From: Goleter apudmare HA4340-LM2
Lineage (GTDB): Bacteria; Cyanobacteriota; Cyanobacteriia; Cyanobacteriales; Nostocaceae
Direction: 5' to 3'
Assembly: GCA_019359495.1 (NCBI GenBank)
Contig: JAHHHF010000011.1
Location: 1 to 43,540 of the forward strand
Length of the DNA stretch: 43,540 nt
Each line of letters opens with the position of its first letter. The first letter of the stretch is position 1. Below are positions 1 to 8,086 of the stretch, piece after piece. The position numbers and the translations under genes were made by a program. The notes under the pieces are model-generated. The model did not search any database. It was not told the DNA's origin and saw nothing but the letters and a program-made list of their open reading frames with translations.

Positions 1-62
1 GTCTTTGACAATCTTGGGAAATGATTTTATAATCACGTTAAACTAAGATATTTTAGTCCTTC

Positions 63-112
63 GCCCAAAATCTATCATATTTTGGGCTATTTTTATCGGT
101 TTTTTCTTAACA
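63..112 (+). terminator. Rho-independent terminator of a gene upstream of the window
   Basis: A perfect 9-bp stem (63-71 with 79-87, arms GCCCAAAAT/ATTTTGGGC) with a 7-nt loop is followed by a T-rich run to about 112. The U-tract lies on the plus-strand side, so it should end a plus-strand transcript entering from the left. No gene is visible between base 1 and the hairpin. Confidence 0.6.
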
Positions 113-233
113 TTCAACACTTCTGGTATTTAGGTAGATAATAAATCGACATTTTTATGCTTTGTAGTGTATTAAGTTCATCTGGTTTATTGTCGTTTGC
201 GATCAGCAGAGGCACAAAATAGACAATATCAAC

Positions 234-260
234 GCTGTGTTCTCATAAATAGAGCACAGC
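234..260 (-). terminator. Hairpin downstream of superoxide dismutase, weak terminator candidate
   Basis: Bases 234-242 pair with 252-260 (nine pairs including one G-U) around a 9-nt loop. It sits about 30 bp past the sod stop codon on the minus strand, but the sequence after it is only moderately U-rich. It may be the end of the sod transcript or just a palindrome. Confidence 0.3.
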
Positions 261-291
261 GCGATCTAAATTAATGGCATCTCTTTCCTAT

Positions 292-906
292 TTAGTGCAT
301 TGATATCTGCAAACGTTTGTTGATTTCATCCCAATTGACGACATTCCACCACTGTTTTAAATACTCAGGACGGCGGTTTTGGTATTTGAGATAATAAGCG
401 TGTTCCCAGACATCATTACCCATAATTGGGAAACTGCCTGATGTTATGGGACTATCTTGGTTGTGTGTACTAATAATTTCAAACCTGTTTTCAGGAGTGC
501 GGACAAGCCAAACCCAGCCACTACCAAATTGCTTGACTCCAGAATCATTAAAGCGCTGTTTGAAGTTTTCAAAGTTGCCGAAGTTGTCGTTAATTACATC
601 TGCGATCGCACCTGTTGGTTCACCATCCGCATGAGGTGCCATGATTTGCCAGAACATTGCATGGTTAATATGTCCACCGCCATTATTACACACGGTTGCC
701 TGAATATCTTTCGGCAGACTATTGATATTAATAATCAATTCTTCAATGCTTTTAGAATTCAGTTCTGGATGTTTTTCTAAGGCAGCATTGACATTGCTAA
801 CATAAGCTTGATGGTGCTGATCATGGTGCAACTGCATAGTTTGAGTGTCAATGTATGGCTCTAGAGCGTCATAGTTGTAAGGTAATGGGGGAAGTTCAAA
901 TGCCAT
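292..906 (-). CDS. sodA: Superoxide dismutase, Fe/Mn family, Mn-type motifs
   Basis: A 204-residue enzyme that dismutates superoxide to hydrogen peroxide and oxygen. The four metal ligands of the family are visible: H27, H82, D165 and H169 (in DVWEHAYY). Two positions that separate Mn from Fe enzymes are of the Mn kind: Gly in NNGGGHINH (75-82) and Gln150 in HNQDSPI. There is no signal peptide or membrane anchor, so it should be cytosolic, unlike the longer membrane-anchored Mn enzyme known in Anabaena. The start at 906 (MAFELPP) has AGGA nine bases upstream; a start six codons further out would overlap that site. Metal use is inferred from motifs only. It appears monocistronic. Confidence 0.93.
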   Translation of the reverse strand: MAFELPPLPYNYDALEPYIDTQTMQLHHDQHHQAYVSNVNAALEKHPELNSKSIEELIININSLPKDIQATVCNNGGGHINHAMFWQIMAPHADGEPTGAIADVINDNFGNFENFKQRFNDSGVKQFGSGWVWLVRTPENRFEIISTHNQDSPITSGSFPIMGNDVWEHAYYLKYQNRRPEYLKQWWNVVNWDEINKRLQISMH

Positions 907-1114
907 GATGTTAAGTCCTAGCATAAGTGCTTTCCCATATCTAGCTAATTTAAGAGCTTTGATACATATATCATTAGTGGTATTAATTGGTTTGCAAGTG
1001 ATGCTCCTAAAGCCAGAAGAAGTAATACTTAACTTAAGTAAAATATCGCATAAAAATTAAAAATAGCCTTTGGTTAAATTAGCTAAATATTACTTTTTTA
1101 AAGTTAATTATATA

Positions 1115-1146
1115 ATGGTGAGTTGTTGCTCACTCACCATCATTTT
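1115..1146. terminator. Hairpin downstream of panC-cmk
   Basis: A perfect 9-bp inverted repeat (1115-1123 with 1132-1140, ATGGTGAGT/ACTCACCAT) with an 8-nt loop lies 40 bp after the panC-cmk stop and upstream of sod. A T5 run follows on the plus side; the minus side is A/T-rich without a clean U-tract. It is a plausible end for the panC-cmk transcript. Confidence 0.4.
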
Positions 1147-1179
1147 TAAATCAAAACTAGCAGCAAGCTGCAATGATCA

Positions 1180-2781
1180 CTAAAGAGACAAACGCTGTTG
1201 GCAATAATTAACTATTTGTGCAGTGACTTCAGATGCGTTTAGTCCATCCGTTTGAATTTCAATCGCATCGGTTGCTTTTTTCAAAGGGGACACTTTGCGA
1301 GTGCTATCTTTCCAGTCACGTTCAGCAATGTCCCGTTCCAGCTGCTCTAAATTCACTTCGGGTTGACCTTGTTTTTTAAAGTCTTGCTGGCGACGACGTG
1401 CGCGTTCACTCACAGAGGCTGTTAAGAAAATTTTCACGTCCGCATCGGGGAACACATGAGTACCAATGTCCCGTCCTTCGGCTACCAAACCACCTCTTTT
1501 GCCCCAGTTTTGCTGTTGTTTCACCAGTGCTTTACGTACAGCACCTTGCGCTGCGATCGCTGATACCTTTGATGTCACCTCAATAGTGCGAATTTCTTGG
1601 GTAACATCAGTACCATCAATCCAAACCCGCACAGGAGATTGCAAATCCTGACTGGGAGTAAGTTGAATTTCACACTGGTTAGCTAATTCTGCGATCGCGC
1701 ATTCATCATCAATGGCAATTCCTTTTTGTAGCACTAGCCAAGTCACAGCACGGTACATAGAACCCGTATCTAAATATACTAATCCTAGGTTTGCTGCCAC
1801 TTGCCGAGCCACGGTGGATTTTCCAGCCCCGGCTGGGCCATCAATGGCGATGATGGGTAGGCGATCGCATAAAATGATATTGTCAATCAAACGTGTAGAA
1901 CCAAGACGAGCTGCGATCGCGAGCATTCCTTCCTCCTCAACTTTTCCTAAAGACATCAATGTAGTCGGTTCAACCAATTCAATATATTCCACGAAAATAG
2001 TACTGACCATTGCCAATTGTTGCTGTACCAACGCTATCAGCTTGCCAGAATCGCGTTCGCCAGCGAGAAACGCAGCTTCAGCTTGCTGCAAGCCGCGATA
2101 CAACACCGCCGCCTGCTCTTTTTCCGTTGCAGTCAAATATTGATTGCGGGAACTTAAGGCCAAACCAGACACTTCCCGCACCGTTGGACAAGCAACAATC
2201 TCTACGGACAAATTCAAATCAGCTACCAGCCTTCTAATAATGGCTAGTTGCTGACCATCCTTTTGTCCAAAGTAGGCTCGATCAGGTTGCACCAAGTTAA
2301 AAAGCTTGGTAACAATTGTTGCCACACCTTGAAAGTGACCTAGCCGAGAACTACCACACAAGCCAGATATCATAGCAGATGGAGGGAGTACTTGTGTAAC
2401 TTGCGATTCTTGTATATTCTTCTGCGAAACTCCCATTTCTTCCGGAGTCGGCGCAAAAATTATATCTACCCCCGCTTGTCCACACATTTGCACGTCTAAC
2501 TCTAAAGTCCGAGGGTAGCTTTGATAGTCTTCCTGAGGCCCAAATTGCAGGGGATTGACGAAAATACTGACAATCACCGTAGAATTTTCTTGACGCGCTC
2601 GTTGAATCAAGCTTAAATGACCTTGATGCAACCCTCCCATAGTCGGGACTAGACCGACGGCCGTCTGATACCAACTACTCGTTTCATCTAGTACCAGATC
2701 CTCTGGAACTGCACACTTGTTTTCCGAGCGGTTTTTAGTTAAATAGCAGCGTAAAGCTGCGACTGTTGTCAGCAGGCGCAC
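1180..2781 (-). CDS. panC-cmk: Bifunctional pantoate-beta-alanine ligase / cytidylate kinase
   Basis: A 533-residue fusion. The N-terminal half is pantothenate synthetase, joining pantoate and beta-alanine with ATP on the way to coenzyme A: VPTMGGLHQGH (45-55) carries the nucleotide-binding HxGH motif and GHFQGVATIV...FGQKDGQQ follows. The C-terminal part is (d)CMP kinase with a P-loop, GPAGAGKST at 315-323, and the DTGSMYRA motif. This fusion is the normal cyanobacterial arrangement. A short extra segment (about 20-40) precedes the first motif. The start is GTG with AGGGG eight bases upstream, and that site lies in one arm of a long hairpin. The neighbours rlpA and sod are unrelated in function. 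Confidence 0.96.
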   Translation of the reverse strand: MRLLTTVAALRCYLTKNRSENKCAVPEDLVLDETSSWYQTAVGLVPTMGGLHQGHLSLIQRARQENSTVIVSIFVNPLQFGPQEDYQSYPRTLELDVQMCGQAGVDIIFAPTPEEMGVSQKNIQESQVTQVLPPSAMISGLCGSSRLGHFQGVATIVTKLFNLVQPDRAYFGQKDGQQLAIIRRLVADLNLSVEIVACPTVREVSGLALSSRNQYLTATEKEQAAVLYRGLQQAEAAFLAGERDSGKLIALVQQQLAMVSTIFVEYIELVEPTTLMSLGKVEEEGMLAIAARLGSTRLIDNIILCDRLPIIAIDGPAGAGKSTVARQVAANLGLVYLDTGSMYRAVTWLVLQKGIAIDDECAIAELANQCEIQLTPSQDLQSPVRVWIDGTDVTQEIRTIEVTSKVSAIAAQGAVRKALVKQQQNWGKRGGLVAEGRDIGTHVFPDADVKIFLTASVSERARRRQQDFKKQGQPEVNLEQLERDIAERDWKDSTRKVSPLKKATDAIEIQTDGLNASEVTAQIVNYCQQRLSL

Positions 2782-2788
2782 AAAAATA

Positions 2789-2861
2789 CCCCTAGTTTTT
2801 CTTGATCCCTCCCCCGTTAGTTTATATCTGAAATAGGGGGAAGGGATGATTTAACTAGGGG
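2789..2861 (-). promoter_or_regulatory. Long imperfect hairpin covering the panC-cmk ribosome binding site
   Basis: Arms 2789-2797 and 2853-2861 are perfectly complementary (9 bp). Two inner blocks also pair: 2805-2809 with 2843-2847, and 2811-2815 with 2836-2840. In the minus-strand mRNA the last arm contains the AGGGG Shine-Dalgarno sequence of panC-cmk, so a folded leader would hide it. It may instead be an ordinary dispersed palindromic repeat that landed here. Confidence 0.5.
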
Positions 2862-2967
2862 GAATTAAAAATTAGGAAATTGGGAATTGGACATTGAGAA
2901 TTAGGATAAAAATTCTTACCCAGCTTTTAGCCTCTAACTCTTATGCCCTGTGCTCCATGCCCAAGAC

Positions 2968-4050
2968 TTATCTTCCCAACACTTCAACCTTCACTGGTGC
3001 AATACCACTACCGATCATCCCTATAACCCTAGCTGCACCCAAGGAAAGGTCGATAATTCGTCCCCGAATATATGGACCCCTGTCGGTAATCGAGACAACT
3101 ACAGAACGACCATTACGGGTGTTGGTGACACGAACTCGTGTACCAAAGGGCAAGCTGCGATGGGCAGCTGTCATGCCTTCTGGGTTGAATCTCTTACCAC
3201 TAGCAGTGCGATTTCCCGCCCAATCATAACCATAATAAGATGCAATACCTTGGAAGTTTAGGCGCACTCTGGAGGCAATCTGTTGTGGTAGATTGGTTAA
3301 CGAAATTGGTGAGCGTGATGGTAAATTAGCAATCTCGTTAATGGGAGAGGCATTACCTAAGAGTCTCCGCAAGCGATTGGTGGCTTGCAAGGCATCATTC
3401 GCTAAGTTGTTGGTGGAATCGGCTAGCCGCGTATTATCATTGATTTCCACCAATTCTTTGCCCTTGATTTTGATCACGTAGCGATCGCCTGGTTTTTGTT
3501 GGGCTTGATTAGCTACAGGAGATCCACCTCCTCCATTCCAACTGACACTAATCTGACTAGCGTCTGCACCGTCCCGGATCAACTGGTTGATCCTAGCTGC
3601 TATTACACCAGCTCTTTGAACCGGGTCATTGTCAGCAATGCTAACTTTGTTATCCAAAGCCGCTACATTCCCAACACTTGCAACCTTAGCTGAGTTCCTA
3701 GCAATAGGGGCGTACTCTTGTACGCCCCCATCATCTCCAATTGCACCGACTTTACTCTCTGCACTGGCAACTGGCTTAGAACTCAAAAAACTGATCACAG
3801 GAATATTTCGGATAAAAAGGGTTGCCGCTTGACGACTTCCAATACTGTGAGCGTGAATTCGAGTAACGACAGCATCCGAAGCCGATTTCCCTGTTGAAGA
3901 TTGGTACTCTCCTACTTTCACAACCTCACGATTGTTCGGTTGTGGGGAAACTTGAGCAGTTCCCTTAGTTGTTTGAGTACGACCGATTGAGGGTGTTCCC
4001 ACAACAGTCAAACAGAAGGCGACAATAGTCCACAAATGTCTTTGATTCAT
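2968..4050 (-). CDS. rlpA: RlpA-like septal/cell wall protein with C-terminal double-psi beta-barrel
   Basis: A 360-residue exported protein. An N-terminal hydrophobic signal (about 1-24) is followed by a long low-complexity linker and a C-terminal barrel (267-360). The barrel has the RlpA motifs AAHRSLPFGTRV and SITDRGPYIRGRIIDLS; H297 and D323 match the catalytic pair of lytic transglycosylases in this family. It probably binds or cleaves glycan strands at division sites. The start is ATG at 4050 with only a weak GGA upstream. About 240 residues before the barrel are family-specific and I cannot assign them. It could bind peptidoglycan without being an active enzyme. Confidence 0.85.
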   Translation of the reverse strand: MNQRHLWTIVAFCLTVVGTPSIGRTQTTKGTAQVSPQPNNREVVKVGEYQSSTGKSASDAVVTRIHAHSIGSRQAATLFIRNIPVISFLSSKPVASAESKVGAIGDDGGVQEYAPIARNSAKVASVGNVAALDNKVSIADNDPVQRAGVIAARINQLIRDGADASQISVSWNGGGGSPVANQAQQKPGDRYVIKIKGKELVEINDNTRLADSTNNLANDALQATNRLRRLLGNASPINEIANLPSRSPISLTNLPQQIASRVRLNFQGIASYYGYDWAGNRTASGKRFNPEGMTAAHRSLPFGTRVRVTNTRNGRSVVVSITDRGPYIRGRIIDLSLGAARVIGMIGSGIAPVKVEVLGR

Positions 4051-4304
4051 GCGTCCGATTTTAAAGCGACTGTAGAACAGCAGTTTTACGATTCGTGGGA
4101 CTCTAAGCCACTAACTGTGACATTCCCTTACAACTCGAACTCGTTCCGCTTTCACTTTTTATTTATAACTGCAACAGACTAACACGAACTTTGGAGCTTG
4201 GGGATCAGGGTTTTAGCGTAAGTCTTGGTAACTTTACCAAATTCAAATTGCAATTTCAAGGGTCAAACCTTTCTCAAATGCGGATCTTGGCTATGTAACG
4301 TTTT

Positions 4305-4334
4305 TTTTGATAAGTAAAACTTTTCTTATCAAAA
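4305..4334. repeat. Perfect 10-bp inverted repeat
   Basis: TTTTGATAAG (4305-4314) is repeated inverted as CTTATCAAAA (4325-4334) around a 10-nt spacer. It is A/T-rich, has no U-tract on the correct side, and could be an operator or a hairpin in the rlpA upstream region. Confidence 0.5.
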
Positions 4335-4692
4335 CTTAACAATTTTGGGAGGCTAACAGCGATCATATTGTAGTCACTTTTGGTGAGTTATTGTTTAAAA
4401 TTAGTATAATTTTTAACTTCAATTTTTAAGTACAAATTAAAACCATAGAGAATTCACAAATTAAATCTAGATATTTCAACACTGGTCACATTAAGCAGTA
4501 AATTCCCTGCTAAAAATCCTAATTAAACAAGAGTTAATTGATATGTAGCCACAAAAGTCTCAATCAAGGCAATTTCTTGATATTGGCTATTTTTGTGACT
4601 AAAATGCATTTTATAAAATTAGCTATCTGTACAGTATTTTTTTATACTTGTATTTAAATAATATTGCGTAAACAAAAAAAAGAGTCAGATCT

Positions 4693-4728
4693 AGCAATTA
4701 TTTTTTGTGGACGCAAAAAATAATTGCT
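4693..4728. repeat. Perfect 15-bp inverted repeat with 6-nt loop
   Basis: Bases 4693-4707 and 4714-4728 are exact reverse complements (AGCAATTATTTTTTG and its complement) around TGGACG. A T7 run lies about ten bases beyond the stem on the minus strand, so it may end a minus-strand RNA. No gene adjoins it. Confidence 0.6.
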
Positions 4729-5044
4729 TAAAAATTGGCATAAATTAGCAGGTGCATCTGGATTCAGTACAGTAATCCAGTATTAAAAGATACATTTTGT
4801 CTTACCGTATTAAATTTAGGTCTAATTTTTTAGAATATAGACAGGCCAGAAGCAAGAGAGAAGAAGGTTTTTGGAGAATGAGTTTTTTCAAAAATCAAAT
4901 AGGAGTCCTTTATATATTGGTTTAATTAGAAACAAGTAAATATAGTTGTTTGATTTTTGACTATTTTTGGCATTTTGGCAACTTGTTACCAGAGTGCCTT
5001 GATATATTGCAGACATTACTAAGATGTTTTTACTTGCTATACGG

Positions 5045-5070
5045 AAGACGGGATGCATCCCGTCTTTTTT
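5045..5070 (+). terminator. Rho-independent terminator 1 in the pre-porin region
   Basis: The stem AAGACGGGA/TCCCGTCTT is a perfect palindrome centred on TGCA and runs straight into TTTTTT on the plus strand. There is no plus-strand gene before it, so it should end a non-coding RNA or a long leader. Confidence 0.65.
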
Positions 5071-5281
5071 GTTGCTGACTAGTTGGCATTTTGGCAACTC
5101 ATTAAAATTTGGTTGTGATATATTGACGAGAATTGCGAGGATTAACTTTGGTTATAACATTGAATACGGTATAAGCAACCGTTCCTTGTGTTAGCTAACT
5201 TTGTAATCCTAACAACCTATTGAATTTTATTTGTGCATTTTTTTCCAGAGTCCAAGGTGTATTGCCACTTTCAAGCTATTT

Positions 5282-5310
5282 GGGCGGGGTCAAACCCGTC
5301 CTTTATTTTG
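5282..5310 (+). terminator. Rho-independent terminator 2 in the pre-porin region
   Basis: GGGCGGG (5282-5288) pairs with CCCGTCC (5295-5301, one G-U) over a 6-nt loop and is followed by TTTATTTTG. It is the second such structure in tandem, 240 bp after the first. Confidence 0.55.
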
Positions 5311-5760
5311 AGTTTGGCATCAAATATAGAAATTAAACTTATTGCCTTGGTGCGCGTTCGCAAAGCGTTTCGCAGAAAAGCGCAAGCGTGATAGACAGAC
5401 AAGAGTCACCAGGAAAATAGGCTTTTCGAGCGTAAGTTTTTTCAAAAACTAAATATGATTCCGGCAATAGCTTTGTTATCAGTTAGATTGAGTGCCCGTA
5501 AAACCAATTTACCTGGGTGGTCTGTAGTGAAATTTTTTGCATAATATAGATCTTGATTATAGGTAGTATCGTAGGCGATCGCATCTAAGTTTGGAATCGT
5601 CTAAATATCTACTGAGTAAATGATTTCTCATAATTTGCCAATACTGGCTAATGTCTTATCAGTTTTCATAAGATTTGGACACATCCCATAGGAAGATGCC
5701 CAATCCAAAAAATAAAGGGTAAATTAATCCGGGATGTTGTTATGCACTGGATTTATATAG

Positions 5761-5788
5761 AGGTTTGGTGATGAGCCAAACCTTTTTT
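5761..5788 (+). terminator. Rho-independent terminator 3 in the pre-porin region
   Basis: AGGTTTGG (5761-5768) pairs perfectly with CCAAACCT (5776-5783) and is followed by TTTTTT. The shape is a textbook terminator on the plus strand, about 500 bp before the porin start, with no open frame in front of it. Confidence 0.7.
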
Positions 5789-6291
5789 CTATTTATCAAT
5801 TGCAATACCCTACGAATTCTGCTCTTTTGGGCATTTTTTATGTACTTTGCTGCAATATTTTGCGAATATATCTAGCTGTGGATAGATTAAAGCCTGCTAT
5901 TGAGTAAGTAGATAGAGAATGATTTTAACTTTACCTAAACATAATGTTTATTTTTAGTAGTGTTTGTTACAGAAATAGCTGAATGTTTTTTATGCATAGA
6001 GAATATGAGCTTTGTGCATAGAAACTTGCCGTAATTCGTTATACTCTGCTACTCTAAACAAATCGCTATTTTCTATACCTTACATAATAGTTGTATGTCG
6101 GTAGATTGATTTAGTTGAAAAGTCGCTAGGATTGAGTGTTGATTTCATTTGGCATTGATTCAGTCATTGAGATCAAACTAGTACTTTATTGAAAGTATTG
6201 ATTGTGTCTGTGTGTTAAACGATTCCTTTCCTTTTCTTGTTTTATTTACAGATTTTAGCTTTAAGTATTTCTGGTAGAGGAGAACAGAAAA

Positions 6292-7971
6292 ATGTCTCAT
6301 TTAGTGTGGAAAACCCTGACACTAAGCCCAGTGGTTTTGGGAGTAATGGTATTCGTTTCCGCTAGTGCGATCGCAGTTGGCATCCCTAGTGGTTCTCAGA
6401 ATTCAAAAGCAGAAATTGCTGTGACAACAGCATCTGAATTGAAAAATTTTACTGCTAACCAAATAAAGCCAACAGATGTTAATCAACAACTAATAGCCCA
6501 AGTTCAGCCAGACCAGAATAACCAAAATTCGCTGTCGCAAATTACATCGGTTTCACAGTTTTCTGACGTACAGCCAACTGATTGGGCATTCCAAGCATTA
6601 CAATCTCTAGTAGAGCGCTACGGTTGTATTGCTGGCTATCCTAATGGTACTTATCGCGGTAATCGTGCTTTGACACGTTATGAATTTGCCGCAGGCTTGA
6701 ATGCTTGTTTAGATAGAGTTAATGAATTGATTGCTACAGCCACAGCAGACTTGGTAACAAAACAAGATTTGGCAACTCTTCAGCGATTACAAGAAGAATT
6801 TAAAGCAGAATTGGCAACTTTACGTGGTCGAGTAGATGCGCTAGAAACACGTACTGCTGAGTTGGAAGCCAATCAATTTTCTACTACAACTAAACTGGTT
6901 GGTGAAGCGGTTTTTGCTGTTACCGACAACTTTGGTAGCGATGATAATAACAATACTGTTTTCCAGAATAGAGTACGTCTCAACTTACAAACCAGCTTTA
7001 CAGGTAAAGATACCTTAAACACAAGGATTGCGGCTGGTAACGCCGTCGGGTTGACTTTACCTGGAGAAACCTTTGAGGGGACTCAAACCTTTAACATATC
7101 TCCCAATACTAACAACGGGGCGGCTATAGACTGGTTAGGTTATTATTTCCCAGTTGGTAACTCTCAAGTATACTTAGTTGCGACTGGCGGTATTCAAAGC
7201 GATTACGTTCCTACTAATAATCCCTACTTTGAGGATTTTGATGGGGGTAACGGTGCTTTGTCTACCTTTGCTTCTGAAAGTCCGATTTATCGGATTGGTG
7301 GTGGTGCTGGTTTAGGTGTTAACTTAGCCTTTGGTGGTGGTAGTACCTTCAAGCCTTCATTAACACTCGGTTATTTAGGATCGCAAGCAAATAGTCCTAG
7401 TGCAGGTTCCGGCTTATTTGAGGGGAACTATGCAGCTTTGGCACAGCTGAATTTGAATGTAGGCGATCGCCTTTCCTTTGCTGCCACCTACGTCCACGGA
7501 TATCATGGTGCAGGGAGTGCTTTATTCGATGCAGGCTTAGTCACTAGCGCTGTAGTTGGTACCCAGCAAGCCAACTTTGTCGGTGGTGATAATCCTTATC
7601 AAAGCAACTCTTATGGTTTGGCTGCGGCTTTCAAACCAAGTGAAAAACTATCGATTAGCGGCTTTGTATCATACAGCGATATCAATGATTTGGTTGCTGA
7701 TAATGATGGTGAAGTTTGGAGTTATGGAGTTGGTGTAGCGTTGCCAGATTTAGGTAAGAGAGGCAACGTTTTAGGCATTTTTGCAGGTGTCCAACCATAT
7801 CTGGGAGACCTTGGTGGTTCTCGCCCATACCACATTGAAGGCTTCTACAAATATCGCCTCACTGACAACATCTCCATTACCCCTGGAGTCATTTGGTTGA
7901 CCAATCCTGGTCAAGGGGCAAATAACAGCGATGCGGTGATTGGTACACTCAGAACTACATTCACTTTCTAA
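6292..7971 (+). CDS. SLH-domain OprB-type outer membrane porin (iron uptake porin family)
   Basis: A 559-residue outer membrane protein. It has a signal peptide (about 1-28), a single S-layer homology domain at 84-146 (VQPTDWAFQALQSLVERYGCIAGYP) that tethers the protein to the cell wall, a coiled coil at about 157-195, and an OprB-like beta-barrel from about 200 to the end. It closes with ...TTFTF, the terminal aromatic typical of barrels. The family forms the common channels of cyanobacterial outer membranes; some members pass inorganic ions such as iron. GAGGAG lies 12 bases upstream of the ATG. The leader and intergenic region before it are unusually long and structured. It converges on a second paralogue. 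Confidence 0.93.
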   Translation: MSHLVWKTLTLSPVVLGVMVFVSASAIAVGIPSGSQNSKAEIAVTTASELKNFTANQIKPTDVNQQLIAQVQPDQNNQNSLSQITSVSQFSDVQPTDWAFQALQSLVERYGCIAGYPNGTYRGNRALTRYEFAAGLNACLDRVNELIATATADLVTKQDLATLQRLQEEFKAELATLRGRVDALETRTAELEANQFSTTTKLVGEAVFAVTDNFGSDDNNNTVFQNRVRLNLQTSFTGKDTLNTRIAAGNAVGLTLPGETFEGTQTFNISPNTNNGAAIDWLGYYFPVGNSQVYLVATGGIQSDYVPTNNPYFEDFDGGNGALSTFASESPIYRIGGGAGLGVNLAFGGGSTFKPSLTLGYLGSQANSPSAGSGLFEGNYAALAQLNLNVGDRLSFAATYVHGYHGAGSALFDAGLVTSAVVGTQQANFVGGDNPYQSNSYGLAAAFKPSEKLSISGFVSYSDINDLVADNDGEVWSYGVGVALPDLGKRGNVLGIFAGVQPYLGDLGGSRPYHIEGFYKYRLTDNISITPGVIWLTNPGQGANNSDAVIGTLRTTFTF

Positions 7972-7979
7972 TAGGTGAC

Positions 7980-8040
7980 GTTTGTAGTAAGGACTTTAGT
8001 CCTTAAGTAATTCTCAAGCACTAAAGTGCTTACTACGAAC
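7980..8040. repeat. Palindromic repeat element between convergent porin genes
   Basis: Arms 7980-8003 and 8017-8040 are inverted copies with three differences. Each arm itself contains a short palindrome (GGACTTTAGTCC and GCACTAAAGTGC), so two differences are compensatory. It sits between two converging genes and could stop transcription from both sides. The outer CGTAGT/ACTACG part recurs at 28028-28061, so it belongs to a dispersed family. Confidence 0.65.
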
Positions 8041-8086
8041 ATAGCGATTATTTTTCAACCCCAGATAACGCAATTTGATTCAGTAA

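Larger units (their letters stand above)
4051..6291. other. 2.2 kb intergenic region with repeats and hairpins, no convincing gene
   Basis: Between divergent rlpA and the first porin there is no open frame I trust. The region holds a 10-bp perfect inverted repeat (4305-4314/4325-4334), a 15-bp one (4693-4707/4714-4728), a 7-bp one (4758-4764/4774-4780), two copies of a degenerate block near 4835-4910 and 5390-5460, a repeated phrase GGCATTTTGGCAACT near 4967 and 5083, and three plus-strand terminators (5045-5070, 5282-5310, 5761-5788). The last 500 bp are the porin leader. The structure suggests small RNAs or transcription attenuation rather than protein genes. Confidence 0.6.

Noticed and set aside
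4888-5097. Minus-strand open frame of 69 codons
   Set aside because: It spans a strong plus-strand terminator palindrome, has no Shine-Dalgarno or recognisable motif, and lies in a region of degenerate repeats.
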